Shown: positions 8,901-17,114, numbered from the stretch's first letter. The stretch: 64,000 nt of DNA from Cohnella zeiphila (GCF_014212055.1 NZ_JACJVO010000019.1:30068-94067), one strand, 5' to 3'. Notes: a model not told the origin generated them from the sequence alone. Numbers and translations are program-made.

Positions 8901-11450
8901 GCGCACCCAATCGATATAATCGTCGGCGGAATCGCCGTAGCGGGTAAAGCCCATCGGCTGTTTGTCCGGACCGAAGGTGTCCGCGCCGTCCTGCGGAATG
9001 CCGTAATGGTCGGACACGCCGCCGTTAAGAATGAAGTAGCTGCCGTCCTCCCAGCTCACTTCCGTCGTAGGACGGTTGAATACCGGAATGTTGTCGACAT
9101 AGTACGTGGTGGTCTGCTCCGTGATCAGCACGCCGAAGGTATGGAAGCCCATGGCAATGTTGATGTTGGACCAGTCGGGAGTGTCGATGCTGTTCCATTG
9201 TCCGCCACTCTTGCCTGTATCATAGCCCCACTGATGAGTTGTGGTCTGGTAGCCGTCAGGAGTGCCCAAGTAGCTTTCGTTGATATCAAGCTCATCGCTT
9301 GGACCGCCGAAGACCGGGGACAGCGAGCCGTCGGAGTGAATCGCACCGTTGGAGGTCAGCAGCCAGAAAGCAGGCCAGTGAGCCGGGTTAGGACCGACGA
9401 ACATGCGAGCCTCAAAATACTGGTTGTGGCCGCCGCTCGTGTGGAAGCCCGAACCGTCCTGTCCCAAGCTGGACAGGTAGCCGGTGGTGGTCTTCTGACC
9501 CCAATAACCCGAAGCGCCGGGGACATTGCCCTCCGGCCAGTAAGTGGTGGTGAGCTTCATATATTGATTGTCAGTCAGAGAAAATGGATCGTACTTGCTG
9601 CCGTCATGGTCTGCAAAATAGGACCAGCCAAACATTCCGCCTCTGTCCTCATCCACCTTGCGGGTGGCATAGGAGTGAGCCGCGTCGGCAGCGATGGCGG
9701 TGTTGTCCGCGCTGGAACCTATACCGTCGCCGGTAACGGACAGGTTAGGCATGGTGTTGAAATCATCCGCATAGGTGACGTTCATGCCTTGGGTCACAGG
9801 GTTGACCGGAGCTTCGCCAAGTCCTGTCTTCCACTCTACGCCTACCGTGTTGTAGTACTGGGCGTAGGCTGTGTCCACAAACTTGCCCTGTGCGTCGTAG
9901 ACATCGATGCGGATGGCGATAGGGCCTTTGGGGAACTTGCTGGCCGGGAATACGAAGCTGCCGGCGCCGTCCGCCATGGTTACGTCCGCCACCAAGTCCT
10001 TGGTGCCGTTCGTATTGATTACGCTGGTATCGGAAGGCTGCTTCTGGCTCCAGACTTTGGCCGTCGCGCCCGTCGCGTTGGTGAAAGCAACGGTCACATT
10101 ATCGTCGGTCAGGTTGCTCCGCAAAGCCGGTGACTGAACGTCGGTGCGGTTGGCCGGACCCGATCCCGGCGGATTGGGATTGTCTGGATCAGAACCGTTC
10201 ACATAGCTGAACGAATCGAATGCCAGTGAACTGCCATCGCCTTTATTGACAACCTTCATCACGTGTTCGCCGGCGGTCAGACCGTCGACGGTGAACATGA
10301 CGCCATTGCCATCTACCCATTGTTCACCGTTGTAGGTGTGGGTGAACGCCGGTGTCGCGCCGTCGTCGATGTAAACATCGTAGCCGGTGACGTTCGCCGG
10401 ACCGTAGCCGGAAACGCTGGTACCATAAAACTTCATGGTGAAGGAGTCGCCTGCGTTGCCGCCATTATCGTAGAACCAATACCATCCGTCGCGCCACCAG
10501 CCGCCATCCCAGGCGAACATGGAATCGTCAGGGTAGACATCCGACATCTTTCCATTGGCACGGTCAAACGGGTGAGTCGTCTGGTTGACGTACTGCACCA
10601 CGCCTTCAGGAGGAGGATTGCCGGGGTCCGTGGTTCCCGAATCGGAAGAATTGGTTACCGTAATGCTAGAAACAGGAAGATAGGCCAAATCTCCGGACAG
10701 ACCGAACCAACGGTTGCCGTCGGGGATGGGATCTATGGTGAAGGTCTGCGTTTTCCAGTGTCCATCGTGGACAAGCTGAAACTTGGCCGCATCCTGGTCG
10801 GCTTGCGGCCAGAGCCATGGCCAATCATAGCCCTCCTTTTTGTAGTCCAGGCTAACCGTACCATTGTTAGGATTATCCTGTGCGTCAAAATAAGTTACGG
10901 CGACGGTCAGCTTCATACCTGCGGAATCGACGCCCGCCGTATCCGGAAGGAAGCCGAAATCGAAATTATTATTGCCGTAGCCGGAACCGTATACGAGAGC
11001 GCCATGACTCTCGCCTGTGGAATCGTCCGTAAATATACCCAAGGTGTTATTCCAATTATTATAGGAAATGCCCTCTTCGCCGGCCTCTTCGCCGGTTTGC
11101 CCGGTTGCCGAGTTATAGAGCATGCTGACGGGAACCGACAATGCGGCGTATTCGGGTACGCCCTGCCAGGAATATCCCGCCCACATATTCGTGGCTGCGG
11201 GTTTAATGTACGTGTCATTCGCATTGGTGTCATAGGGGTCGATTTCCGACCGCGGACCGCCGGATGCCCCGCCGTTCACATAATCAAAGTCCAAGCTGCC
11301 CAGGAAAGTGCCGCCGTCATTTGAGCTGCCGTCTGCATGGGCCGTCTGGGTGCGGGCGTTCAAGCCCGCGAAGCTCGCAAGCACCAGGACGAATGCCAAA
11401 AAAATCGTTGAAGAGCGATGAATTCGCCTGAATCCACGCATTAATGCCAC
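2919..11450 (-). CDS. Giant secreted multidomain protein with two GH16 glycoside hydrolase domains
   Basis: A 2843-residue secreted protein. GTG at 11450 is chosen because GGGAGG lies 9 nt upstream; it gives a signal peptide with basic residues, a hydrophobic core (STIFLAFVLVLASFAGL) and an AHA-D cleavage site. Visible modules: a β-sandwich-like N-terminus; first GH16 domain about residues 560-850 with ELDINE, matching the E-x-D-x-x-E catalytic site; second GH16 about 1915-2170 with the same hexapeptide; five Trp-rich modules (GGWWRD/WWSD core) near 320, 1020, 1300, 1435 and 1575; CBM9-like region about 2395-2590; Ig-like or OmpL47-type repeats about 2610-2770; and a helical C-terminus resembling FIMAH domains. 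GH16 enzymes cleave β-1,3/1,4-glucans or galactans; the substrate cannot be fixed. It is monocistronic, with terminators on both sides. No sortase motif or SLH domain was seen. Confidence 0.9.
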   Translation of the reverse strand: MALMRGFRRIHRSSTIFLAFVLVLASFAGLNARTQTAHADGSSNDGGTFLGSLDFDYVNGGASGGPRSEIDPYDTNANDTYIKPAATNMWAGYSWQGVPEYAALSVPVSMLYNSATGQTGEEAGEEGISYNNWNNTLGIFTDDSTGESHGALVYGSGYGNNNFDFGFLPDTAGVDSAGMKLTVAVTYFDAQDNPNNGTVSLDYKKEGYDWPWLWPQADQDAAKFQLVHDGHWKTQTFTIDPIPDGNRWFGLSGDLAYLPVSSITVTNSSDSGTTDPGNPPPEGVVQYVNQTTHPFDRANGKMSDVYPDDSMFAWDGGWWRDGWYWFYDNGGNAGDSFTMKFYGTSVSGYGPANVTGYDVYIDDGATPAFTHTYNGEQWVDGNGVMFTVDGLTAGEHVMKVVNKGDGSSLAFDSFSYVNGSDPDNPNPPGSGPANRTDVQSPALRSNLTDDNVTVAFTNATGATAKVWSQKQPSDTSVINTNGTKDLVADVTMADGAGSFVFPASKFPKGPIAIRIDVYDAQGKFVDTAYAQYYNTVGVEWKTGLGEAPVNPVTQGMNVTYADDFNTMPNLSVTGDGIGSSADNTAIAADAAHSYATRKVDEDRGGMFGWSYFADHDGSKYDPFSLTDNQYMKLTTTYWPEGNVPGASGYWGQKTTTGYLSSLGQDGSGFHTSGGHNQYFEARMFVGPNPAHWPAFWLLTSNGAIHSDGSLSPVFGGPSDELDINESYLGTPDGYQTTTHQWGYDTGKSGGQWNSIDTPDWSNINIAMGFHTFGVLITEQTTTYYVDNIPVFNRPTTEVSWEDGSYFILNGGVSDHYGIPQDGADTFGPDKQPMGFTRYGDSADDYIDWVRVYEDTDNTPRFETPVTSVSAFPGDYVTANINRNTAAQAVGGTYNVTFPNEGWKVLDQDTNEMVAADGTTASVPFQAGSAQDELIFLAPDSIPANSQVVIGVTYGDDHTVYQPDMTIKLITESDQGTMVDVNRATYPYRAIGGGTQGAWSNYDTSANGQNYFTFVKGNWWSDGWSWMYDNATNAGTVQFNFHGNAFELDVTNGDSGWPITVSVDGEDAQTYDTHAAADASAVAYTWSDPSGQDEDHVVTIQEEEGAPNGRYTRLNDFKYWYHEDTSIPKYTLENNNYQVSQDGPIKPGDVIDILIDRNAASGSTYGSYNITLPSYPDFGDKGYQIISNSSQVMRTVDDIQIQVPSDPSWQGVTDTITILPPQGSGVTKPLTVSVKSPDPTAAPAITGDHIVNVNSSTYPYVNILPEGGGGAWANGWNGSAFDTSTQAIQYFAFNGGWWSDSYGWMYTNASDGQYVDFNFTGDAVALYAEYHSDGAPFDVYLDGSLQGSYSSKGNTPSLRVFSAGGLAAGEHTLRVETTGSGTMKITGFDYDATDSSQPQGTLVKVNQDTHPLPNGQLQSSDSDDAVFSWSGGWWRDGWNWFYDNGGNTNDRFTLNFSGTSISGYGPMGGKTNFDVYVDDVKTGSYNNGTEDNGSGMNELFKIEDLTAGDHVLKVVNTGGGDWLAFNEFDYLNVPVTDPQGTLTKVNADTYPGNGQGSWSSVQTGTYFTNLNGGWWRDNTWMYTAGDASLNFNFTGTEVWVYGSKMNTSGSIQFSVDGVPSSTVDVNDPNAAWPGAEHTLLFHQDGLQAGPHIVTVNYTALDPSQLPAGESRSLLILDEFDYMYVPVSAQFTAPASVSGTQGQDLVIPITRNDSAQALSGYYKVALPDGFASIANVNFAAGSSEDDITVTVPEDYSTNTGVITVTPVSGGLNYPVMTIAVSVPLLPPKDIVSLTDPSLYRSTISGNTTLQFVALGGYTSAKAQFLHAPDATHTDSHGYIVEVGPVSMDENGIGSVTVDADQMPHGPVSVRVVASTPAGKTADGYFDFWNDGGQDWNVGLPADGDLPAAAQGKGLSTVFADDFNTMPSISYTGKNATYAAHKPDYADYGEALFADPDSAYDPFSQVESYLRITTTKYDQKLPKSVDGYERYFTTGFLSSAHDDGTGFWTDGNRDQYFEVRMFFPANPSQWPAFWTLSNLNNRAGHAGTDELDINETWLPSTGYSVNTHQWSYNTGLGGTIGAVDTESVIGPGVGSVIMGFHTYGVYITKDITYYFFDGEQVGQEKTLPLSYQDGNFFMINNAITNSGNYPEGYGFERYGSQSEMYVDYVRVLEGPVHTDPLFHLDFDNLGTVSVAPGQDVSIKIDRANDAAVNMAGQYQVTMPEGWTVVSGGTFAAGAATDTLVLHVPDNYVRTSDNISIQPADVAGQPVPNQEPLAVPVKNTDDSFGVSIYPVYNADTLGWDAAVSFTSKKADATFAPGQVTVKDDDGNVIGTASFGELLPGATQKVVIPNLPINTMTLTNLTFEISREDGYVKDVDRPMSGLTAPKTDNAIDVSEPFNASQWDSAMTVHLGEAQYTDAGAAYPGEDKFSLNQYVKWDDNFLYIAAAVKDSTHVNTADTGLNAWGSDSIQLSFDSTRAAGFSADKDHIRYTGGLLPTGADLGNETGAMNPDIQYHFYRDAATQTTYYLMAFPWSNFGIANPSVDGTDLGFTLLVNNNDGFGRTGWLSYMYGIATGKNPYQFGDLILTDLTSLPSSSDSTAPVTTAALSPEQPDGQNGWYVHPVTLTLSAADDTGVASTEYSTDDGADWQPYGEPLTFAAAGSYAVSYRSTDTAGNAEAPQKLVFQVDATAPAITVTEPSDGRYSVAEEMAPQFAVTDDLSGVNESLTSALLDGKPIQPNEAIPVYALPLGDHALTVSAADLAGNSQQTTVTFQTYADLDSLMELVDQWLNLNRIDNQGIGNSLLQKLGNGHVKAFVQEVKAQRGKHIAADAADALLQIARQLPTE

Positions 11451-11603
11451 TTTGCATAACCTCCCATTGTTGAATTTCGATCGGGCATAATTGTGCGATT
11501 TCACTCCTTCGAATCTTCAACTCCCGTTCGGCTCCCCCCTTTCACGTCATGACTGCTTCCAGCGGCGCATGCGGCTTCAAAGCAGCCTGTCCCCAATTCA
11601 GAC

Positions 11604-11638
11604 AAAAAAGGGAGGAGGCAATCCATGCCTTCCTCCCC
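11604..11638 (-). terminator. Intrinsic terminator of the type III PKS operon
   Basis: Minus strand: GGGGAGGAAGGCA, loop TGGAT, TGCCTCCTCCC, followed directly by six T. It is a strong GC stem plus T tract about 140 nt past the MMPL stop codon, and it insulates the GH16 gene. Confidence 0.85.
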
Positions 11639-11728
11639 GTATGCGGGCAAACGTTCCTCGTTGTATGGGGTGGCGTCCGTATGCGCCGGCGGCCCGATTT
11701 CGGAGCCCGATAACATCATAACCCCATA

Positions 11729-11743
11729 ATGGAAACGCTTTAT
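11729..11743. promoter_or_regulatory. Possible catabolite-responsive element (cre-like site)
   Basis: ATGGAAACGCTTTAT matches the relaxed CcpA-site consensus WTGNAANCGNWNNCW at all but one position. It lies between the PKS operon and the polysaccharidase gene, but upstream of the terminator relative to GH16 transcription, so its role is uncertain. Confidence 0.3.
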
Positions 11744-11774
11744 ATGGGTCAATCAACCAATTTCTATGGCATCC

Positions 11775-13889
11775 TTACGGAGTTTTTCGCGGCGCCCACC
11801 AGTTCCATTTGCCAAGCAGCTTCATGAGCGACGGGACCAGTACCATTCGAATGACAGTCGCATCGATGAAGATCGCCGCCGCAATCCCGATTCCAAGCTG
11901 CTTCACTCCCGCAACCTCGCCGAATGCGAAAGGCACGGTGACGGCGATCATAATCGCGGCAGCCGAAGTAATGATCCTTCCGGTTGAAGCCAGTCCTGTC
12001 ATTACCGCACGGTCGTTATCCCGTGTCTGCCGATAGACCTCGAAGATGCGCGATAGCAGGAAAACTCCATAGTCCATGCTGATTCCAAAAACGAGACCGA
12101 AAATGAATACCGGAATCATAATCGCGATGCTGCCCGGTTCCATTCCGAAGAGGCCTTCCTCAAAAATCCAAGCCAAAATTCCGAATGAGGCCCCCAAGCT
12201 TAACAGGTTCATGACGATCGTCTTGAAAGGCAGGAGAAGGGACCTGAAGGCGACAAACAACACCGCATAGTTGGAGACTAAAATAAAGAGAAGCGCATAG
12301 GGGATGCTCCGAAAGATGTCGTCAAATACTTCTTGGCGGTATTTCGCTTCCCCTCCCAATAAAAAGCGAATATCCGAAGACACTCCCTCCTGCTCCCGGA
12401 GTCTAAGCCAATCCATCACTTTCGGGGACGTTGGCGCCCCCCTGAGCGAGACGCGAACAAGCATTTTATTGTCGCTAATGAATGGTTGAAGGACGGGCTC
12501 GTACTTCTCTTTGATTCTCGTATCCTGCATGAGATCGTAAAGTCTTTCCGGCGGGACGCGCAAAGCTCCGAATACGGAATCCACCTCTTGTACGTCCGGA
12601 TCATTTTTTAATTCGCGTACAAGCGCATAAGCGTTCTGCCAATCCTCCTTGTTTAGCTTTTGCGCCGGGCCTTCCACGATCAAATAAACATCCGAACGCG
12701 ACGGGGAAAAGAATTCGGCTTCATAGCTCTCGAACGCCAGGCGCGACGGTTCGTTCGGCGGCAAAGAAGTCGCATCGGGTACGGTTACTCTCATCCTGCT
12801 TAAAGGCAAGCAGCAGCCCATTAAAAATAACGAAGCCAATAGCCCCATTCGGACAGGCCTCTTTAGCACAAAGGCCGATATCGCATCCCAAATCTTTCTG
12901 TGCGCAAACGCAGGCCGCGGCTTCCTTCCCGATCGGAGAATCGGCCACAAAACGGACAAAAGCGCCGGAATCAACGTGAGGGTCAGCCATACCGAGACCG
13001 TTAATACGATCATCGCTCCGATCGCAATGCTGGAAAACATAGGAAGCGGTATCCAAAGAATCCCCGTCAAGCCTAGAAAAACGCAGGTTGCCGAGAGCAG
13101 GACAGCTCTTCCGGCCGTATTCATGGTAATCTCCAACGCTTGCCCCAGAGGCGCTTTCTCCGCTTCCTCCCGAAAACGGCTGACGATCATCAAAGCAAAA
13201 TCCATGCTGAGGGCTAGTCCTACCATGGGGATAACATTTAAGACAAAGTTGGACAGCTCGACTTGAGTCCCCAGCAAATACATGATTCCCATGGTACCCG
13301 TTACGCTGATCAGACCGACAATAATGGGGATCAGAGCGAGTGCGATTGTTCCGAAGGCCACCCAAATGACGAGAAAGGCAGCCGCAACTCCGATTCGTTC
13401 CGCCTTTTGCAAATCATGCCGGCTCGCCCGGTTTACGTCGGTTTGTACCACGGGTTTGCCTGTCATGCTCACGGAGATCTCTGCAGCGGGAGCCAAGCGC
13501 CTTTGAATGTCATCGAGGGTAACCGGTATGTTCCGGGAATCAGGCTTGAGACCAAGCAGCGCATAGGTAAAATTGCCATTGAACATCCCTTCCCTTTGAA
13601 AAGGCGAGACGATTCGGCCGATGCCCTCGATTCCTCGCATCTGGAATAAAGTTTGTTGAATGAACTGTCGAAATTGTTGCGGAGCGACGGACGGCTTCTT
13701 TTCGAAGAGAAGAATGACGGGGTCTTTGGGGATGCGGAAATCGGATGAAAGGATCTGTTCGACTCTGGCGTATTCCCCATCCGGAAATAAGCCATGATCC
13801 ATAAGAACGGAAGGCAGCTTGGGAGCGAAGGATCCGAATACGAGCAAGAACAAGGTCCACGCCAGGATGACGGTTTTTCGCAGAACCAT
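11775..13889 (-). CDS. MMPL/RND family transporter of the type III PKS operon
   Basis: A 704-residue integral membrane protein of the MMPL branch of the RND superfamily. It has a first transmembrane helix at the N-terminus, an extracytoplasmic domain, a helix bundle (about 190-350), and a second repeat of the same plan (domain after about 400, helices about 560-690, including GISMDYGVFLLSRIFE). ATG at 13889 is chosen because AAGGGAG lies 8 nt upstream; an 85-residue upstream extension overlaps the preceding gene. It is the last gene of the operon, 32 nt after the FAD oxidoreductase. MMPL proteins export lipids or hydrophobic products by proton motive force, so export of the polyketide-derived lipid is the natural inference. 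Confidence 0.88.
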   Translation of the reverse strand: MVLRKTVILAWTLFLLVFGSFAPKLPSVLMDHGLFPDGEYARVEQILSSDFRIPKDPVILLFEKKPSVAPQQFRQFIQQTLFQMRGIEGIGRIVSPFQREGMFNGNFTYALLGLKPDSRNIPVTLDDIQRRLAPAAEISVSMTGKPVVQTDVNRASRHDLQKAERIGVAAAFLVIWVAFGTIALALIPIIVGLISVTGTMGIMYLLGTQVELSNFVLNVIPMVGLALSMDFALMIVSRFREEAEKAPLGQALEITMNTAGRAVLLSATCVFLGLTGILWIPLPMFSSIAIGAMIVLTVSVWLTLTLIPALLSVLWPILRSGRKPRPAFAHRKIWDAISAFVLKRPVRMGLLASLFLMGCCLPLSRMRVTVPDATSLPPNEPSRLAFESYEAEFFSPSRSDVYLIVEGPAQKLNKEDWQNAYALVRELKNDPDVQEVDSVFGALRVPPERLYDLMQDTRIKEKYEPVLQPFISDNKMLVRVSLRGAPTSPKVMDWLRLREQEGVSSDIRFLLGGEAKYRQEVFDDIFRSIPYALLFILVSNYAVLFVAFRSLLLPFKTIVMNLLSLGASFGILAWIFEEGLFGMEPGSIAIMIPVFIFGLVFGISMDYGVFLLSRIFEVYRQTRDNDRAVMTGLASTGRIITSAAAIMIAVTVPFAFGEVAGVKQLGIGIAAAIFIDATVIRMVLVPSLMKLLGKWNWWAPRKTP

Positions 13890-13921
13890 GACACGGACTC
13901 CCTTATGCACGGATACGACGA

Positions 13922-15061
13922 CTATAAATCCGCTTCTTTTAGCCGGGTCGCGTTGACCAACCCGTTCGCCAGTCCCGGCGCCCATCGCGCCGCGCCCAAG
14001 AAAAGCCGGGGCAGGACGGGGAAATCGAACAGCCGTTGGACAAGACGTCCCCACGCCAAAGGGCCTTTCCATTCGCGCCGAACGGACTTTGAATATTCGC
14101 GCTGCCAATCATGAAGCGAGAGGCGCCCGGTTAAATAGCGATCTGCCAGAGGGGCGCACAACAGGGCCGAACGAAGCGCCATCGACATCCCGTCTCCGCA
14201 GAGCGGCGGAATCATGACGGCGGCATCCCCCACGTGAGGAATCGAACTCCAGGTCACCGGCTTGCGGGTTAGATCTACCGGGGCGACGGCCGCTTGAGTG
14301 CCTTGTACCGGAACGGCATGAGCCAGCTTTCGATACAGCCTCGGATTTCTGCCGCATGCGGCGTCGAGCAGCCCCTCTATCGTTTTTTCCGCGTTCCGAA
14401 AAGCCTTCCGCCGCAGCAGCGCCGCGACGTTGAATAAACCGCCTTCAATGGGCGAAATGCCCAAATATCCGCCGTCAAAAAAATAGAGCTCCACGACAGG
14501 CTCCATCTCTAATCCGCGAAAGTGGGATTTCACGCCGATATACGTACGGTCCGGATTCGGACGATGACGCGAAAGCACAGGATGGCCGTTAGCGCCCCAT
14601 GCGGCAATCACGGCTCGTACGCGCAAATCTTTCCTTTCTTCTCCCTGCTTCGCTTCGATCGTATACCCTCCATGATCGGGATACACGTTCGTAACCGTGG
14701 TGGCTGGAAGCATCTGGACGCCAGAGCCGATCGCCGAACCGTGGAGAGCCGAATCCAGGGAATACCGGCTCACCCCGAATGCAATGCCCGGCAGAGGAAC
14801 TTCCAATTCCGCCCCCTTGCTTAAGATTAGACGAGAGCGCTCGATCAGGCTGGGGTTTATCGATTCCACCGCTTCCTGCAGACCGAAAGTTTTTAGCATC
14901 GTCCGAGATTCAGGGGAAAGGAATTCTCCGCAAACTTTGTGCCGCGGGAAATGCTTGCGGTCGATCAAGACGGTCTCCCACCCCCGGTCCGCCAACGACT
15001 TGGCCAAGCTGCTTCCGGCTACCCCGGCGCCAAGCACCGCTACATCGAATCTGCGAACCAT
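13922..15061 (-). CDS. FAD-dependent oxidoreductase, geranylgeranyl-reductase-like
   Basis: A 379-residue flavoprotein. The N-terminus has a Rossmann dinucleotide motif (VAVLGAGVAGSS, residues 8-19) followed by DRKHFPRHKVCGE, which is typical of the geranylgeranyl reductase/hydroxylase group. A second FAD motif is visible as VGDAAVMIPPLCGDGMSMAL near residue 285. The gene starts 31 nt after the methyltransferase. In this operon it probably reduces or hydroxylates the polyketide alkyl product; the chemistry is inferred from family and context only. The last ~40 residues are basic and aromatic and may contact the membrane. Confidence 0.85.
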   Translation of the reverse strand: MVRRFDVAVLGAGVAGSSLAKSLADRGWETVLIDRKHFPRHKVCGEFLSPESRTMLKTFGLQEAVESINPSLIERSRLILSKGAELEVPLPGIAFGVSRYSLDSALHGSAIGSGVQMLPATTVTNVYPDHGGYTIEAKQGEERKDLRVRAVIAAWGANGHPVLSRHRPNPDRTYIGVKSHFRGLEMEPVVELYFFDGGYLGISPIEGGLFNVAALLRRKAFRNAEKTIEGLLDAACGRNPRLYRKLAHAVPVQGTQAAVAPVDLTRKPVTWSSIPHVGDAAVMIPPLCGDGMSMALRSALLCAPLADRYLTGRLSLHDWQREYSKSVRREWKGPLAWGRLVQRLFDFPVLPRLFLGAARWAPGLANGLVNATRLKEADL

Positions 15062-15092
15062 CTCGTTCCACTCCGTCGAATAGGATTATGGA

Positions 15093-15815
15093 TTATGGCG
15101 TTCCCTTCCGGATAACGACTGCATATCGAAATAACGGTCTCCAGGCATAAAACATCTTGGCGGCGCCCGAAGCCTTCCTGAGGTTCTTCCAGTCTGCGGA
15201 GCGAAACCCTTTGGCAACGGACAGCGGCCCGTCGTTCAAAATATAGCGGTTGCCGGAGACCAGCCGCGCCGTAAGCCATACGGCGGACCAAGGGATCCAA
15301 TGGCGATGGATATCGTTGATCGCCACGCCGATCCGGGATGCCTTCAGCATGCTGTTCACGACCGCGGGAAGCTCCTCCGTATCAAAATGATGAACAAACT
15401 GCGTTCCCGCAACGACATCCGCGCAGCCCTCCGGCAGCCCGAATAAATCGCATCTCCTCACTTCCACCCTCGGTTCCTCGCGGTAAAGCAGTCGCGCCTC
15501 CTCGCAAGCTTCCTCGGTGATGTCGACCAAAGTGAGGGTTAGATCGATCCCGTTCCGATCCGCCCATCGCAGGACCTGACGATTCACGTCGCCGGACCCC
15601 GCTCCAATATCCAGAATGGAAAAATGCCGCGGCTTGTTCGCTTCCGTCCATAAACGCCGCACGCCGTAGAGCGTAGGTCCGGAAGCGCCGAATATCCGGT
15701 TCAGAATCCGAAGATGGCGTAAAGCTTCGCGAAGCTCCGGTCCCCCTGTCGACAGGTCGTCCATCAACTCGCGTTCATGAGCCCGCTGCTTGAGTCCTTT
15801 AAGCATGGACTTCAT
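15093..15815 (-). CDS. Class I SAM-dependent methyltransferase of the type III PKS operon
   Basis: A 240-residue methyltransferase with the SAM-binding motif ILDIGAGSGD at residues 67-76, an acidic residue ending strand 2 (LTLVDIT), and the post-II/III motif GTQFVHHF. It overlaps the synthase gene by 17 nt, suggesting translational coupling. Bacillus BpsA has BpsB, a membrane-bound isoprenylcysteine methyltransferase relative; here the partner is a soluble Rossmann enzyme, so O- or C-methylation of the alkylpyrone or resorcinol is the likely role. Substrate inferred. Confidence 0.85.
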   Translation of the reverse strand: MKSMLKGLKQRAHERELMDDLSTGGPELREALRHLRILNRIFGASGPTLYGVRRLWTEANKPRHFSILDIGAGSGDVNRQVLRWADRNGIDLTLTLVDITEEACEEARLLYREEPRVEVRRCDLFGLPEGCADVVAGTQFVHHFDTEELPAVVNSMLKASRIGVAINDIHRHWIPWSAVWLTARLVSGNRYILNDGPLSVAKGFRSADWKNLRKASGAAKMFYAWRPLFRYAVVIRKGTP

Positions 15816-16956
15816 TTAGCGGCTGCATTTGGGCATGGAGGGCCGGAACATAAGTAAACAGGGTCATCTCGCACGTAAGGCCCGGACCGAATGCCAGGGT
15901 TACTCCGTTTAAGGGACCGGAACCGCTTGCCGTTAGCTCCTGCCTCATCTCATGAAGGACAAACAATAGGGTGGCCGAGGACATATTCCCGTATTTCCGC
16001 AATACGCTGCGGCTCGGTCCGGTTTGTTCCTCCGTAAGGCCGAACGTGTCTTCCAGAGTATCGAGGATTCCCTTACCCCCGGGATGAATCGCCCATAGTT
16101 CCGGCTTGTGATTCGGGCTGCCGCTTAACAGGCTCTCTACTTGTTCGGGTATGAATCTCCCGATCAGTCTCGGAATGTCCGGAGAAAGATACAGATCGAA
16201 GCCCGAATTGCCCACTTCCCAAACCATCTCTTCCGCCGAGTCGGGCAAAAGAACGGAGTGCCCTTTGCCAAGCCGGAATACGCCATGAGGAACGAAGCCC
16301 CCGGCGCCTACGATGCAAGCGGATGCGCCATCGCCGAAAAAAGAGGCGCCGAATAAGGCCTTGCGCTCTACGGAAGGCTGAATGTGAAGGGTGCATAGTT
16401 CTACGCAGACGATCAAGACTTTGGCGTATGGATGGCTTGCGACGATTTCCCGCGACAAGCCAATGGCTTTCAGGCCCGCGGCGCATCCCAGAAAGTTCAG
16501 GGGAATCCGATTGACGGAGACAGCCAGTCCCAACCGATGGATCAGTTCCGCATCCATGCCGGGAAGGAATTGCCCCGTACAGCTAACCGTAATCAGGTGA
16601 GTAATCTCCGAAGCCTCCACGTTTCCATCTGTTAGGGCTCTTCTCGCCGCATTCAGCGCCAGAGGCACCGACTCTCTTTTATAGGTCTCCATTCGTTCTG
16701 CGGTCGAAGGCACGGGGCGATGGGGTTCGTATGAGAAATACCTGCAATTTTCGGCGGATTCCAGCAGGTTCGGTTCGCACGTATAACGGGTTTCCACCCC
16801 GCATTGCTTGAATATTCTTTTGGCCCAGCGCATCGAGTTCGGATACTCCCTTAATGCTTGAGCAAGTCTGTCGGACGTATCGGCTTGATCGAGCCGAAAT
16901 TCCGGCACGGCCGTTCCTATTCCCAATATTGCGACGTTGTGATCCGTCTGATTCAT
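15799..16956 (-). CDS. Type III polyketide synthase (chalcone/stilbene synthase family)
   Basis: A 385-residue homodimer-type synthase with the Cys-His-Asn triad visible: C126 in TVSCTGQFLPG, H291 in WAIHPGGKGIL and N324 in KYGNMSSAT, plus the GFGPG-like loop as AFGPGLTCE near the C-terminus. FFGDGASACIVG matches the family core. Bacterial enzymes of this group extend long-chain acyl-CoA with malonyl-CoA to alkylpyrones or alkylresorcinols. The start ATG follows GAGGGG at 11 nt. It is the first gene of an operon with methyltransferase, FAD oxidoreductase and MMPL transporter. Confidence 0.93.
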   Translation of the reverse strand: MNQTDHNVAILGIGTAVPEFRLDQADTSDRLAQALREYPNSMRWAKRIFKQCGVETRYTCEPNLLESAENCRYFSYEPHRPVPSTAERMETYKRESVPLALNAARRALTDGNVEASEITHLITVSCTGQFLPGMDAELIHRLGLAVSVNRIPLNFLGCAAGLKAIGLSREIVASHPYAKVLIVCVELCTLHIQPSVERKALFGASFFGDGASACIVGAGGFVPHGVFRLGKGHSVLLPDSAEEMVWEVGNSGFDLYLSPDIPRLIGRFIPEQVESLLSGSPNHKPELWAIHPGGKGILDTLEDTFGLTEEQTGPSRSVLRKYGNMSSATLLFVLHEMRQELTASGSGPLNGVTLAFGPGLTCEMTLFTYVPALHAQMQPLNEVHA

Positions 16957-17063
16957 TTCCTATGTTCATCCCCTCACGAGTATGGAAAATGAGAAAAGTC
17001 GGCCAAGCCCTCTCCTTTTTAAACATCTATTCATCCTTTCATTTCAATATGTATAGAAGAAAC

Positions 17064-17094
17064 AAAAAAACAGCTCTGTCAAAAGAGCTGTTCT
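17064..17094 (-). terminator. Intrinsic terminator of the Rieske oxidoreductase gene
   Basis: Minus strand: AACAGCTCT, TTTGAC loop region, AGAGCTGTT, followed by a run of T. It lies about 20 nt after the stop of the Rieske-FAD gene and separates it from the PKS operon. Confidence 0.88.
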
Positions 17095-17114
17095 CCGATA
17101 AAACTCAAGATATC

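Larger units (their letters stand above)
11451..11774. other. Intergenic region upstream of the GH16 gene
   Basis: 324 nt between the MMPL gene and the GH16 gene. It contains a clear minus-strand terminator and a possible catabolite-response element, and must hold the GH16 promoter. An 83-codon minus frame across it runs through the terminator and has no ribosome binding site, so it is not counted as a gene. Confidence 0.6.

Noticed and set aside
3996..11324. Several long plus-strand frames (up to 930 codons)
   Set aside because: All are antisense to the giant GH16 gene and have Val/Arg/Gly-rich products without ribosome binding sites or domains.
11501..11752. 83-codon minus-strand frame upstream of the GH16 gene
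   Set aside because: It runs through a strong intrinsic terminator and has no ribosome binding site.
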